Position numbers and translations under genes: made by a program. Shown piece by piece: positions 51,623-60,839 of a DNA stretch of 64,000 bases. The notes below the pieces were generated by a model. That model was not told the DNA's origin. It was given only the letters and a program-made list of their open reading frames with translations, and did no database searches. Each line of letters begins with the position of its first letter. The first letter of the stretch is position 1. Source of the stretch: Lachnospiraceae bacterium (GTDB lineage: Bacteria > Bacillota > Clostridia > Lachnospirales > Lachnospiraceae); assembly GCA_014804755.1 (NCBI GenBank), contig JAAUZE010000012.1, forward strand, positions 215,183 to 279,182. The letters run 5' to 3'.

Positions 51623-52918
51623 ATGAGAATCATTGAATTGACACAGGATACCAAACGCGATTTACTTGGAACACTCTTAAAGAGAAGCCCGAATAACTAT
51701 GGCTCCTATGAGGCGACGGTCGCCGACATTGTAAACGATGTCCGCACCCGCGGCGACGAAGCACTGTGCGCCTATACGGAGCGCTTCGATCACTGCCTGT
51801 TGACAAAGGATACCATGCGGGTGACAAAGGATGAGATGGAGGAGGCTTATGCGCAGGTCGATGACGAATTTATCCGCGTCATGAAAGCGAGCGCTGCCAA
51901 CATCCGCGCTTATCACGAAAAACAGCTTCGCACCAGTTGGTTTGACGCAAAGCCGGACGGCACGATCTTAGGTCAGCGTATCCTGCCGCTCGCGACGGCG
52001 GGGATTTATGTGCCGGGCGGAAAAGCAGCGTATCCGTCCAGCCTGTTAATGAACGCGGTCACGGCGCGCGTTGCGGGTGTGGAGCGCATTCTGATCTGTA
52101 CGCCGCCCGGAAAGGACGGCAAGGTCGTTCCTGCAACGCTTGTTGCCGCCGATATCTGCGGTATTGATGAAATCTATAAATGCGGCGGCGCGCAGGCGAT
52201 CGCTGCTATGGCGTTCGGAACCGATACGATCCCGAAGGTAGAAAAGATCACCGGACCGGGCAATATCTTTGTCGCTCTTGCAAAAAAAGCCGTGTTCGGC
52301 TACGTCAGCATTGATTCCATTGCCGGACCGAGCGAAATTTTAGTATTGGCGGATGAAAGCGCGAATCCGCGCTATATCGCAGCGGATCTGCTTTCTCAGG
52401 CGGAACATGACGAGATGGCGTCCGCGATCCTGATCACAACGGACAGAACGCTTGCAGAGGCGGTATCCGCCGAGGTGGATGCCTTTACGCAGACACTCTC
52501 CAGAAAAGAGATCATTCAGAAGTCCCTTGATGATTACGGATATATTCTGGTTGCCGACAACATGGAGGACGCCATCGACGCTGTCAATGAGATCGCTTCC
52601 GAGCACTTGGAGATTCTGACACGCAATCCGTTCGAACTGATGACAAAGGTTCGCAATGCGGGCGCGATCTTCCTCGGCGAATACAGCTCCGAGCCGCTTG
52701 GCGACTATTACGCAGGACCGAACCACGTGTTGCCGACAAACGGGACGGCAAAGTTCTTTTCGCCGTTAAACGTCGATGATTTTATGAAAAAAACAAGCAT
52801 CATTTCCTATTCTCAGGAAGCGCTTACGCGCGCGCATAAGGATATTGAGCTGTTCGCCGAAAAGGAAGGTCTTACGGCGCATGCCAATTCCATTAAAGTA
52901 CGTTACGGTGATCAATAG
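51623..52918 (+). CDS. hisD: Histidinol dehydrogenase
   Basis: 431 residues. It oxidises histidinol twice with NAD to give histidine. Conserved segments include ATAGIYVPGGKAAYPSSLLM, CGGAQAIAAMAFGTDTIPKV, KITGPGNIFVALAKKAVFG, the zinc-site region DLLSQAEHDEMASA, and SEPLGDYYAGPNHVLPT near the end. The ribosome site CAGGAGGA is strong. It runs in order after hisG with hisB next. Confidence 0.96.
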   Translation: MRIIELTQDTKRDLLGTLLKRSPNNYGSYEATVADIVNDVRTRGDEALCAYTERFDHCLLTKDTMRVTKDEMEEAYAQVDDEFIRVMKASAANIRAYHEKQLRTSWFDAKPDGTILGQRILPLATAGIYVPGGKAAYPSSLLMNAVTARVAGVERILICTPPGKDGKVVPATLVAADICGIDEIYKCGGAQAIAAMAFGTDTIPKVEKITGPGNIFVALAKKAVFGYVSIDSIAGPSEILVLADESANPRYIAADLLSQAEHDEMASAILITTDRTLAEAVSAEVDAFTQTLSRKEIIQKSLDDYGYILVADNMEDAIDAVNEIASEHLEILTRNPFELMTKVRNAGAIFLGEYSSEPLGDYYAGPNHVLPTNGTAKFFSPLNVDDFMKKTSIISYSQEALTRAHKDIELFAEKEGLTAHANSIKVRYGDQ

Positions 52919-52949
52919 AGATAACAATTTAGAGCACTGGGAGGTGTCT

Positions 52950-53546
52950 ATGGTGGAAAACAGAATCGCGGAGATCACCCGCGACACGAAAGAAACACAG
53001 ATCACGATGAAGCTTCAGCTAGACGGCAGCGGCGCGTGCCGCACGGATACGGGCATCAGCTTTTTTAACCATATGCTGGAGGGCTTTGCGCGTCATGGTT
53101 TTTTTGACTTAGACGTAAAGATTTCCGGCGACTTAGATGTGGATGGGCACCATACCGTGGAGGATGCCGGCATCGTGCTCGGCTCCGCGATCAAAGAAGC
53201 ACTTGGCAATAAAGCGGGAATCAGACGCTACGGTTCTTCTTTGATCCCGATGGATGAGACGCTGGCGCAGTGTGCGATCGATCTTTGCGGAAGACCTTAT
53301 TTTGTATTTGATGCGGAGTTTCCGCAGGAGCGCTGCGGTTCGTTTGAAACCTGTCTTGTGCGCGAGTTTTTCTATGCTGTATCGTACAGCGCTGGCATGA
53401 ATCTGCACATGAAGATTTTGTCCGGCGTCAATGCGCACCATATGGCGGAGGCGCTCTTTAAGGCGTTTGCCAAGGCGCTTGACGAAGCGACCGGTATCGA
53501 TCCGCGCATCAAGGACGTCTTAAGCACGAAAGGAACTTTAGATTGA
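52950..53546 (+). CDS. hisB: Imidazoleglycerol-phosphate dehydratase
   Basis: 198 residues from the ATG preceded by GGGAGGTG; the frame is open further upstream but overlaps hisD. It removes water from imidazole glycerol phosphate. The two metal-binding repeats are present: FFNHMLEGFARHG with DGHHTVEDAG, and the second NAHHMAEALFKAFAKAL after RCGSFETCLVREF. It is the single-function form, without the histidinol phosphatase domain found in enterobacteria. Confidence 0.96.
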   Translation: MVENRIAEITRDTKETQITMKLQLDGSGACRTDTGISFFNHMLEGFARHGFFDLDVKISGDLDVDGHHTVEDAGIVLGSAIKEALGNKAGIRRYGSSLIPMDETLAQCAIDLCGRPYFVFDAEFPQERCGSFETCLVREFFYAVSYSAGMNLHMKILSGVNAHHMAEALFKAFAKALDEATGIDPRIKDVLSTKGTLD

Positions 53547-53567
53547 AAAATCAGTGATTTTTCAATC
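53541..53567 (+). promoter_or_regulatory. Perfect 13-bp inverted repeat between hisB and the his fusion gene
   Basis: GATTGAAAAATCA (53541-53553) and its exact complement (53555-53567) flank one G. It spans the hisB stop. A T-run is absent after it, so it is not a normal terminator; it may protect or process the mRNA. Confidence 0.6.
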
Positions 53568-53623
53568 GGCAAATTTGTGCTGACGCCCAAATTCGCGGGC
53601 TGTTGGCAACATGGAGGGTTAGT

Positions 53624-54904
53624 GTGAAAAAGTTATTTATCCCGTGTATTTATCTGAAAAAGGGCATGGCGTTAAAGGGCATGACGGATGCGGCGGTCAT
53701 TTCCATGGATCCGGCCGAGCTTGCCAAAACGTACAGTCAGAATAATGCGGACGAAATTCTTGTGTTTGATCTTTCAAGCGGCGATGCGGAGCATGAAGAA
53801 GCGATCGACGTGATCAAACGCATCTGTAAAGAGAGTGAGGTGCCCGTGATCGGCGCGGGCAATATCGCGCGCATGGAGGATGTCAAGAAGCTTTTGTATG
53901 CAGGCTGCGCGCGGGCGTGCCTGGATTACGGGAAGCAGTCTAATATTGATCTGACAAAAGAGGTGTCGGAAAAATTCGGGAAAGACAAGATCCTTGCCTC
54001 GTTTCAGAAGCCCTCTGTCATTACGGCGAATCAGCCGCTCTTAGATACCTATGTGTGCGCGGCGCTGCTGACGGAGCCTTCTGCGCTGCTTGCAAGCGTC
54101 ACCGAGATCAATATGCCATTTATTGCGAGCCTGTCCGACATTTCGCTTGACAAGGCGTTGGAATATCTTGGTGTGCATTCCGTCTGCGGCATCAGCGGCG
54201 ATTTTGTGACGCACAATATTATGAATATCAGCTCGTTAAAGCATCTGTGCTTTGAGAACGGCATTGAAGTCAACACCTATGAGAACTGCACGCCGTGGGC
54301 TGAATTCAAGAAAAATAATGACGGAATGATTCCGGTCATCACGCAGGATTATCAAACGGGCGAAGTGCTCATGCTGGCGTATATGACAAAAGAAGCCTAT
54401 GAGCTGACGCTTCAGACCGGCAGGATGACCTATTTTAGCCGCAGCCGCAATGAGCTTTGGATCAAGGGCGAGACGAGCGGACACTATCAGTACGTGAAGT
54501 CCTTAACGGCGGACTGCGATATGGACACCCTGCTCGCAAAGGTATCGCAGGTCGGCGCGGCATGCCATACCGGAAATTATAGCTGCTTTTTTAACGAAAT
54601 CATGAAAAAAGAATATGATGATGAAAATCCGCTCACCATATTCAATTCCGTTTTTGATGTGATCTTGGACCGCAAGGAGCATCCGAAGGAAGGCTCTTAC
54701 ACGAATTATCTGTTTGACAAGGGCATTGACAAGATCCTGAAGAAAGTGGGAGAGGAAGCGACGGAAATTGTCATTGCCGCCAAGAATCCGAATCCCGAGG
54801 AGATCAAATACGAGATTTCCGACCTGCTCTATCATCTGATGGTCTTGATGGTGGAGAAGGGCGTTACATGGGAGGAGATCACCGATGAGCTTGCCAGAAG
54901 ATGA
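53624..54904 (+). CDS. hisIE: HisIE with an N-terminal HisF-like domain
   Basis: 426 residues from a GTG with GGAGG 7 nt upstream. Residues ~1-215 look like a HisA/HisF barrel: [16 protein letters not shown], then [20 protein letters not shown] and [21 protein letters not shown]. The HisF catalytic aspartate position reads Y10 (IPCIYLK for IPCLDVK), so this part is probably not an active cyclase. Residues ~225-325 are HisI, the cyclohydrolase, with [20 protein letters not shown] and SCF; ~340-426 are HisE, the pyrophosphohydrolase ([16 protein letters not shown]). HisI and HisE catalyse steps 3 and 2 of the pathway. hisA, hisF, hisH and hisC are absent from the window. Confidence 0.9.
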   Translation: MKKLFIPCIYLKKGMALKGMTDAAVISMDPAELAKTYSQNNADEILVFDLSSGDAEHEEAIDVIKRICKESEVPVIGAGNIARMEDVKKLLYAGCARACLDYGKQSNIDLTKEVSEKFGKDKILASFQKPSVITANQPLLDTYVCAALLTEPSALLASVTEINMPFIASLSDISLDKALEYLGVHSVCGISGDFVTHNIMNISSLKHLCFENGIEVNTYENCTPWAEFKKNNDGMIPVITQDYQTGEVLMLAYMTKEAYELTLQTGRMTYFSRSRNELWIKGETSGHYQYVKSLTADCDMDTLLAKVSQVGAACHTGNYSCFFNEIMKKEYDDENPLTIFNSVFDVILDRKEHPKEGSYTNYLFDKGIDKILKKVGEEATEIVIAAKNPNPEEIKYEISDLLYHLMVLMVEKGVTWEEITDELARR

Positions 54905-54969
54905 CATGTTTCCGGTTCCGATTTCATATAGTTAGACAAAGATCGCTTAAAAACCGGGAGTCATGATGT

Positions 54970-55260
54970 ATGGAGCTGTCCATTGACGAAAAAATGCGTC
55001 TTGTCAGGGAAATGCGTGAAAAAATGGCAAGAGCGGAATCAGAAGACAGTCAAAGCGGCTATCAGTGGGCGTATAACAGAAGCGGAGTTTCCGAAGACGA
55101 ACGCGGGGCACGCGGCACATTCGGTCTGCGGATGTTTTTCGCGCTCTGTCTCTTTGGCGGTTTTCTTTATATGCAAAAACAGGATATGAAGATCGCGGAT
55201 AAAAACGCGCAGGACATTGTTGTGATGATCAGTGAGGACAGCCTGCCGTTTCCCAAGTGA
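54970..55260 (+). CDS. Small single-span protein of unknown function
   Basis: 96 residues. A charged N-terminal half (IDEKMRLVREMREKMARAES) leads to one membrane segment (~51-66, FGLRMFFALCLFGGFLYM) and a short outside tail. This is the topology of a type II anchored small protein. The region before it (54905-54969) has no clear promoter or terminator. It is 37 nt from the radical SAM gene. I do not recognise a family. Confidence 0.55.
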   Translation: MELSIDEKMRLVREMREKMARAESEDSQSGYQWAYNRSGVSEDERGARGTFGLRMFFALCLFGGFLYMQKQDMKIADKNAQDIVVMISEDSLPFPK

Positions 55261-55296
55261 AAACCGCATTTACAAACAGGAGAGGAACAAAACGAT

Positions 55297-57177
55297 ATGC
55301 GTGCGTTAGCATTACCGGAGGAGATACTACTCACAATCGAAAAGCCGGCAAGATATATCGGAGGCGAGATCAACAGTGTCATGAAAGAAAAAGCGCAGAT
55401 TGACGTGCGTTTCTGCATGTGCTTTCCGGATGTCTATGAGATCGGTATGTCCCATCTCGGCATCCAGATCTTATATGATATGTTCAATCAATGGGAGGAT
55501 GTCTGGTGCGAGCGCGTCTATTCCCCCTGGATTGACGCGGACCGGGTGATGCGTGAGCGTGAGATACCGCTCTTTGCTTTAGAATCACAGGACCCCGTCA
55601 GGGAGTTTGATTTTCTCGGTATCACGCTTCAATATGAAATGTGCTATACGAATGTGCTGCAGGTACTTGATCTTTCCGGCATTCCGCTTTTGGCAAAGGA
55701 GCGCACATGGGAGCACCCGGTCGTGATCGGCGGCGGTCCCTGTACCTATAATCCCGAACCGATCGCGCCTTTTTTTGACCTGTTTTACATTGGGGATGGG
55801 GAGACCATGTACCGCAGACTTTTGGATCTTTATAAGGAAATGCGCGCACAGGGCGCCGATCGGACAAGCTTTTTAAGAGAGGCGGGGAAGCTTCCGGGTA
55901 TTTATGCGCCAGGGAGCTATGAGCCGCATTACCATGAAGACGGTACGTTATGCGATTTTACGGCGCTTGATGCGTCCATGCCGCTTACGATCACGAAAGA
56001 GCTTGTCACGGACTTGAGCGATACTTATTATCCGTCAAAGCCCGTTGTGCCCTTTATCAAATGCACGCAGGACCGTGTCGTTTTAGAGATTCAGCGCGGC
56101 TGCATCCGCGGCTGCCGGTTCTGTCAGGCGGGGCAGCTCTACCGCCCGGTGCGGGAACGCAGCCTTTCCATGTTAAAAGAGCAGGCCATAAAGATGATTG
56201 ACCATACCGGTCACGAGGAAATTTCCTTAAGCTCGCTCAGCAGTTCCGACTATTCGAAGCTGCCGGAATTGCTCTCGTATCTGATCGATGAATGTCAAAA
56301 AAGGAAAGTGAATATTTCTCTGCCATCACTAAGGATTGATGCTTTTTCTCTCGATGTGATGAGTAAGGTACAAGATATAAGAAAAAGCAGTCTGACCTTT
56401 GCACCGGAGGCAGGTACCCAGAGACTGCGCGATGTCATCAATAAAGGCTTGACCAGAGAGGTCATTTTGAACGGCGCCATCGAAGCGTTTAAGGGCGGCT
56501 GGACAAGAGTCAAGCTTTACTTTATGCTGGGGCTTCCGACCGAGACGGACGAGGATATACGCGGCATTGCTGAGCTTGCAAACGACATTGCAGCGGCATT
56601 TTTTGAGACGGTTCCAAAGGAAAAGCGGCGGGAAAAAATTCAGATTGTCGTCAGCACCTCCTTTTTTATCCCGAAGCCGTTTACGCCTCTGCAATGGGCG
56701 TCCATGCATCCGAAGGAGACCTATATCGAAAAGGCGTATGCGACAAGAAAAGCAATCTCGGAGCAGCTCAATCAGCGAAGTATCAAATACAATTGGCATG
56801 AGGCGGATGTTTCCGTGATCGAGGGCGTGCTTGCAAGGGGAGACCGTCGGATTGCCGATGTGCTGTTGAACGCATACCGGCGCGGTTGCGTTTTTGATGC
56901 GTGGAGCGAATACTATCATCATGAGGAATGGCTTGCCGCATTTGAGGAATGCGGTCTCTCCATTGATTTTTACACGCTGCGGGAGCGGGATTTGGACGAG
57001 CTGTTTCCTTGGGATTTCATCGACTGCGGCGTGACGAAGGATTTTTTGAAAAAGGAATGGGAGCGCGCGATGACCGGTGAGATCACACCGAACTGTAAGC
57101 AGAAATGTAACGCCTGCGGCGCGGCACGTTTTGGCTGCGGGATCTGTTTTGAACCGAGAGGGGGCGGTGCGGAATGA
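55297..57177 (+). CDS. B12-binding radical SAM protein (TIGR03960 type)
   Basis: 626 residues. A cobalamin-binding-like N-terminal domain (~30-170, DVRFCMCFPDVYEIGMSHLG and after) precedes a radical SAM domain with the iron-sulphur motif C269-IRGC-RFC276 and the SAM-contact segments SLSSSDYSKLPELL and TFAPEAGTQRLRDVINKG. The C-terminus carries a cysteine cluster (KQKCNACGAARFGCGICF), probably another metal site. The family is usually encoded beside a DUF2344 partner, as here, and its reaction is unknown. The two overlap by ATGA, and an RNase G-like gene follows, as in many Firmicutes. Confidence 0.9.
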   Translation: MRALALPEEILLTIEKPARYIGGEINSVMKEKAQIDVRFCMCFPDVYEIGMSHLGIQILYDMFNQWEDVWCERVYSPWIDADRVMREREIPLFALESQDPVREFDFLGITLQYEMCYTNVLQVLDLSGIPLLAKERTWEHPVVIGGGPCTYNPEPIAPFFDLFYIGDGETMYRRLLDLYKEMRAQGADRTSFLREAGKLPGIYAPGSYEPHYHEDGTLCDFTALDASMPLTITKELVTDLSDTYYPSKPVVPFIKCTQDRVVLEIQRGCIRGCRFCQAGQLYRPVRERSLSMLKEQAIKMIDHTGHEEISLSSLSSSDYSKLPELLSYLIDECQKRKVNISLPSLRIDAFSLDVMSKVQDIRKSSLTFAPEAGTQRLRDVINKGLTREVILNGAIEAFKGGWTRVKLYFMLGLPTETDEDIRGIAELANDIAAAFFETVPKEKRREKIQIVVSTSFFIPKPFTPLQWASMHPKETYIEKAYATRKAISEQLNQRSIKYNWHEADVSVIEGVLARGDRRIADVLLNAYRRGCVFDAWSEYYHHEEWLAAFEECGLSIDFYTLRERDLDELFPWDFIDCGVTKDFLKKEWERAMTGEITPNCKQKCNACGAARFGCGICFEPRGGGAE

Positions 57178-57866
57178 GGCTTCGGATCAAATTTACCAAA
57201 AACGGCTGCCTGAAATTCATCGGGCATTTGGACGTCATGCGCTATTTTCAAAAGGCGATGCGGCGTGCGAAGATCGACATTGCCTATTCTGCGGGATTTT
57301 CCCCGCATCAGATCATGTCGTTTGCCGCGCCGCTCGGTGTCGGCATGACGAGTGACGGCGAATATTTTGACATGGAAGCAAATTCCGTTACAAGTGCGGA
57401 GGATATCAAAATACGTTTGAATGCCGTTATGGCGGAAGGTATTGTCGTAACGGACGTCCGGCTGCTCCCGGAAGGCGCGAAAAACGCCATGGCAAGCGTT
57501 TCAGCCGCGGGCTATACCGTGCGCATCCGCACCGGTCATGATCAGGACGTTCCTCTCGCGGAGGCAGTCGCGCGTTTTCATTCCTCCGAACGTGTGCCCT
57601 ATGTGAAGCAGACGCAGAAAAGCGAACTCACCCTGGACTTAAAAGAGGGTGTTCATGCGCTTTCAGTCGAAAATGACGCCGTTTCCATGGTGATCGATAC
57701 GGGAAGCAGCAGTAACTTAAAGCCCGCAATGATCATGGAAACGCTGTATTCCTATTACGGAAAACAGCCGGAAGACTTTGATTTTGTCATTCATCGCAAG
57801 GAAACCTACGGACGCGCGGAAGACGGTTCTTTTGTGCCGCTTTCCGAAGCGGGGGAGGTGTTCTGA
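57174..57866 (+). CDS. DUF2344 / TIGR03936 family protein
   Basis: 230 residues. It starts MRLRIKFTKNGCLKFIGHLD and continues VMRYFQKAMRRAKIDIAYSAGFSPHQIMSFAAPLGVGMTSDGEYFD, the strongly conserved part of the family. It is nearly always encoded next to, or fused to, the B12 radical SAM protein, and so probably forms its partner or substrate-handling subunit. The start overlaps the radical SAM stop and its stop overlaps the RNase G start (TGATG), so three genes are translationally coupled. Confidence 0.9.
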   Translation: MRLRIKFTKNGCLKFIGHLDVMRYFQKAMRRAKIDIAYSAGFSPHQIMSFAAPLGVGMTSDGEYFDMEANSVTSAEDIKIRLNAVMAEGIVVTDVRLLPEGAKNAMASVSAAGYTVRIRTGHDQDVPLAEAVARFHSSERVPYVKQTQKSELTLDLKEGVHALSVENDAVSMVIDTGSSSNLKPAMIMETLYSYYGKQPEDFDFVIHRKETYGRAEDGSFVPLSEAGEVF

Positions 57867-59134
57867 TGCCCGCAGATCAGGCGAATATCAGCTATTATAT
57901 TACTCATTACGAAAACCGCCTGTTGTCCGCGCTCTGTGTGGACGATAGGCCGGTGCAGGCGTCGTTTTCGCCGAGGCAGGTATCAGCGGAAGCGGATGCT
58001 GCATTTGCGGTCGGCACGATTCTTGTCGGCCGGATCAATCGGATCGTCTCAAACATCCATGCCGCTTTTGTGGACATTGCGCCCGGCATACAGGGTTTTC
58101 TTCCGCTTCAAAGCATCTGTTCTCCCGTGTATTGCAGCAATGACCGGACAAAGAAGGACATGCCGGTGCAGGGGGACTGTGTTCTTGTACAGGTCGAAAA
58201 AGCAGCCGTCAAGACAAAGGATCTGGTGCTTACCACAAAGCTCTCGCTGTCGGGGCGCTATGCTGTGTTCGAAAATATCGGCAGCGGAATTCATTTTTCC
58301 CGAAAAGTATCACCAAAGCAGAGATCGCGCATGAATGATTTTTTGGCATCGCAGCAGATCACGGAAGCCGCGTTCAGGGGATGCGGCTGTATCGTGCGAA
58401 CCAACGCATTTACGCTGCAGGATTTATCACCGGTATTGACGGAACTGAAACGGCTTCATGCCGACATGGCGCGGCTTATTTCCTATGCGTCGTCGCGAAC
58501 CCTATACAGTGTGCTCTATACGCCGCCTGCCGACTATCTGCTTGCTCTGCGCGATACCTACGCGCTTTCCTTTCGGCGTATCGTGACGGATATTCCCGAG
58601 GTCTTTGAGCAGCTGACGTCCTATTTCACGGATGTGGGTGATACGGAAAGCCTTCAGAAGCTTTCTTTTTTTGACAATGGGAAAAAGAGCATGTCGCTCT
58701 TGAATTTTTATCGTCTCGGGGAGCGCATAAAGGAGGCGCTTTCAGAACGCGTATGGCTCAAAAGCGGCGGCTACCTTGTCATTGAGCCGACGGAAAGCCT
58801 GACCGCAATTGATGTGAATACGGGAAAGTATACGGGAAAAAGCGATGCGGAGGATACCTATTGGAAAATCAATGCGGAAGCGGCGCAGATGATCGCCCTA
58901 CAGCTCAGACTCCGCAATCTGTCCGGTATGATTCTGGTCGATTTTATCAATATGAAAGAGCGGGAGAGGAAGGAACAGCTATTGGAGCTGCTCCGTTCTT
59001 ATACGGCGTACGACCCTGTGCATACCTCTGTTATTGACATGACGCCGCTCGGACTTGTGGAGATCACGCGCAAAAAAATAAGAAAAAGTTTAAAGGAGCA
59101 ATATGATGAAACTGCTTTCCATGAAAGAAATTGA
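57866..59134 (+). CDS. rng: Ribonuclease E/G-like protein, no zinc-link motif
   Basis: 422 residues. An S1-containing N-terminal domain (VGTILVGRINRIVSNIHAAF, GIQGFLPL) is followed by the RNase E/G catalytic domain. The two metal-binding aspartates are present: D316 in AIDVNTGKY and D359 in LVDFINM. The family CPxCxG zinc-link that holds the dimer together is missing: the protein ends shortly after GLVEITRKKIRKSLKEQYDE. It cuts single-stranded RNA near A/U-rich sites in relatives. The end overlaps the NUDIX gene by about 30 nt. Confidence 0.88.
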   Translation: MPADQANISYYITHYENRLLSALCVDDRPVQASFSPRQVSAEADAAFAVGTILVGRINRIVSNIHAAFVDIAPGIQGFLPLQSICSPVYCSNDRTKKDMPVQGDCVLVQVEKAAVKTKDLVLTTKLSLSGRYAVFENIGSGIHFSRKVSPKQRSRMNDFLASQQITEAAFRGCGCIVRTNAFTLQDLSPVLTELKRLHADMARLISYASSRTLYSVLYTPPADYLLALRDTYALSFRRIVTDIPEVFEQLTSYFTDVGDTESLQKLSFFDNGKKSMSLLNFYRLGERIKEALSERVWLKSGGYLVIEPTESLTAIDVNTGKYTGKSDAEDTYWKINAEAAQMIALQLRLRNLSGMILVDFINMKERERKEQLLELLRSYTAYDPVHTSVIDMTPLGLVEITRKKIRKSLKEQYDETAFHERN

Positions 59135-59672
59135 TGGCGGACGTTATCTGCACCGCTATGAGCTGGTCTATGAGAACCGCGCGGGACGCGAAAAGCATTA
59201 TGAGATTGTCAGCCGCCGTGCGATCACCTCTCCGGAGGAGCTCGGGCGCGTATCGAGCGGCATTTCCATGATCGTGACGCAGAATGACCGCCTGCTTTTA
59301 TTAAAAGAATTCCGCATGGCGATCAACCGCCCTGTCTATAATCTATGCGCCGGAATGATCAATGAGGGAGAATCCATCGAGGACTGTGTGAAAAGAGAAT
59401 TGTTTGAGGAAACGGGACTGACAGTAAAGGAGATCAAACAGATCCTGCCCGCTTCATATGCCGCGGTCGCTATTTCCGATATTATGACGAATATTGTCTA
59501 TGTGGAGGCAGAAGAGGGGGAGATCAGCGGCGAATACGCTTCGGTAAACGAAGAAATTCAGGCCGCATTTTATGACGCGGACGAGCTTTCCGTCATGCTG
59601 GAGACCGAAGCCTTCAGCAGCCGCAGCCAGCTCGCCGCATATCAATTTTGTATATCTCATTCTAAAAAATGA
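59106..59672 (+). CDS. NUDIX hydrolase, ADP-ribose pyrophosphatase-like
   Basis: 188 residues from the second of two adjacent ATGs, which has AAGGAG 7 nt upstream. The NUDIX box is GMINEGESIEDCVKRELFEETGL, with RE and EExG complete. The DRLLLLKEFRMAINRPVYNL start of the fold and a C-terminal helix set resemble ADP-ribose pyrophosphatases (NudF), which hydrolyse ADP-ribose to AMP and ribose phosphate. Specificity is inferred by eye. It overlaps the RNase G gene and converges on the recombinase gene. Confidence 0.82.
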   Translation: MKLLSMKEIDGGRYLHRYELVYENRAGREKHYEIVSRRAITSPEELGRVSSGISMIVTQNDRLLLLKEFRMAINRPVYNLCAGMINEGESIEDCVKRELFEETGLTVKEIKQILPASYAAVAISDIMTNIVYVEAEEGEISGEYASVNEEIQAAFYDADELSVMLETEAFSSRSQLAAYQFCISHSKK

Positions 59673-59675
59673 TCC

Positions 59676-59704
59676 GCAATGAAAGAATGCGCCAATCTTT
59701 TTTA
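59676..59704 (-). repeat. Remnant of a double-hairpin element on the minus strand
   Basis: On the minus strand the recombinase stop continues as TAAAAAAGATTGGCGCATTC, matching the start of copy F, then breaks into unrelated sequence. Confidence 0.45.
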
Positions 59705-60769
59705 ATCGTCTTTTCTTAAATGAACCAGCTTGCTTGCCATTCTGCCGCGTTCTTCCTCAATAGCGGCATAGTGCTTTCTGGTCGTATTGACATCCTTATG
59801 TCCGAGCACGTCGGCAACCAGATAAATATCACCGGACTCCCGGTAGAGATTTGTTCCGTAGGTACTCCTTAATTTGTGCGGTGTGATCGTTTTCATCGTC
59901 GTTACGCGCGATGCGTATTTTTTGACAAGGTTCTCCACGGCACGCACGGTGATCCGGCGTCTCTGTAAGGAGAGGAACATCGCCTCCTCATGACCGTTCT
60001 CGGCGATGATATGCTTGCGTTTTTCGTGATAGGTAAGCAGCGCTTCACGCACCTCGTCTCCAAAATAGACATACGCCTCATAGCCGCCCTTGCGCCGCAC
60101 CTTGATGCGGTCATTATCATAATCAATATCGCCGATATTCAGCCCGACAAACTCTGATACGCGGATTCCGGTGCCGAGCAGCAGCGTCAGGATTGCAAGA
60201 TCGCGCTCCTTTGTGATCTTATGATAATTCGCCTCTGCTTTTGTAAGTTTTTCACCGTCCTCAACCTGATCTAAGAGAATGGCGACTTCATTCGCATCCA
60301 GACGCACGATTTCTTTCTCGTGAATCTTTGGCGTTTTTACAAGAGAGGGCGGATTTGTCATGATCATTTCCGATTGAAAAAAGAAATTATAAAAACTTCG
60401 TATGGTCGCAAGTTTCCTCGACTTGGCACGTTCCTGATTGGACAATTCCTTTCCGTCGCGCTCATAATAGGAGCAGTAGGAGAGGTAGTCCAAAATATCA
60501 TCGCGCTTAATCCTGTCAAGCACATCAACCTTAAGCTCTCTCATTGGAACCGGACAAATATCGGGTCTTTTTTCGTAGAGCCAGTTAAAAAATACGCGCA
60601 GGTCATAGGCATACGCAAGACGGGTGCGTGTAGAGGTCACTTCTTCGACACCATGAAAATACCGGGATACGAAAGGGGGCAGTTCCTCTAAAATCCCCCT
60701 GAGCGTCATCGTATATTTTCTGTTTTGCTGTTCGTGATAATTTTGCTGTTTTTCGTTTGATGAAGCCAT
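59702..60769 (-). CDS. Tyrosine recombinase, XerS/XerC-like
   Basis: 355 residues. The N-terminal SAM-like core-binding domain (~30-150) is typical of Xer proteins. The catalytic domain has R in GTGIRVSEF (~202), H298 and R301 in PHKLRSTYG, H324 in GHKDV and the nucleophile Y334 in TTRKHYAAIEE. The length and the insertion before the catalytic part are close to XerS, the single-recombinase chromosome dimer resolvase of streptococci. It may therefore act on a dif-type site. No phage or transposon genes surround it, so a housekeeping role is more likely than mobility. Confidence 0.88.
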   Translation of the reverse strand: MASSNEKQQNYHEQQNRKYTMTLRGILEELPPFVSRYFHGVEEVTSTRTRLAYAYDLRVFFNWLYEKRPDICPVPMRELKVDVLDRIKRDDILDYLSYCSYYERDGKELSNQERAKSRKLATIRSFYNFFFQSEMIMTNPPSLVKTPKIHEKEIVRLDANEVAILLDQVEDGEKLTKAEANYHKITKERDLAILTLLLGTGIRVSEFVGLNIGDIDYDNDRIKVRRKGGYEAYVYFGDEVREALLTYHEKRKHIIAENGHEEAMFLSLQRRRITVRAVENLVKKYASRVTTMKTITPHKLRSTYGTNLYRESGDIYLVADVLGHKDVNTTRKHYAAIEEERGRMASKLVHLRKDD

Positions 60770-60839
60770 AATTTGTTATTCTCCTGATTTGTCTATTACA
60801 CCTGTTTATCATGCTTGTTTGTCTTGTATTTCGCATTTC

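Noticed and set aside
58935..58950. Loss of a catalytic aspartate in the RNase E/G-like protein (DFINM instead of DFIDM)
   Set aside because: By counting along E. coli RNase E the metal-binding residue D346 is the first Asp, which is kept (D359 here).
59702..60769. Integrase of a prophage or integrative element
   Set aside because: All neighbours are housekeeping genes, and there are no flanking direct repeats or tRNA; the protein looks like a Xer recombinase.
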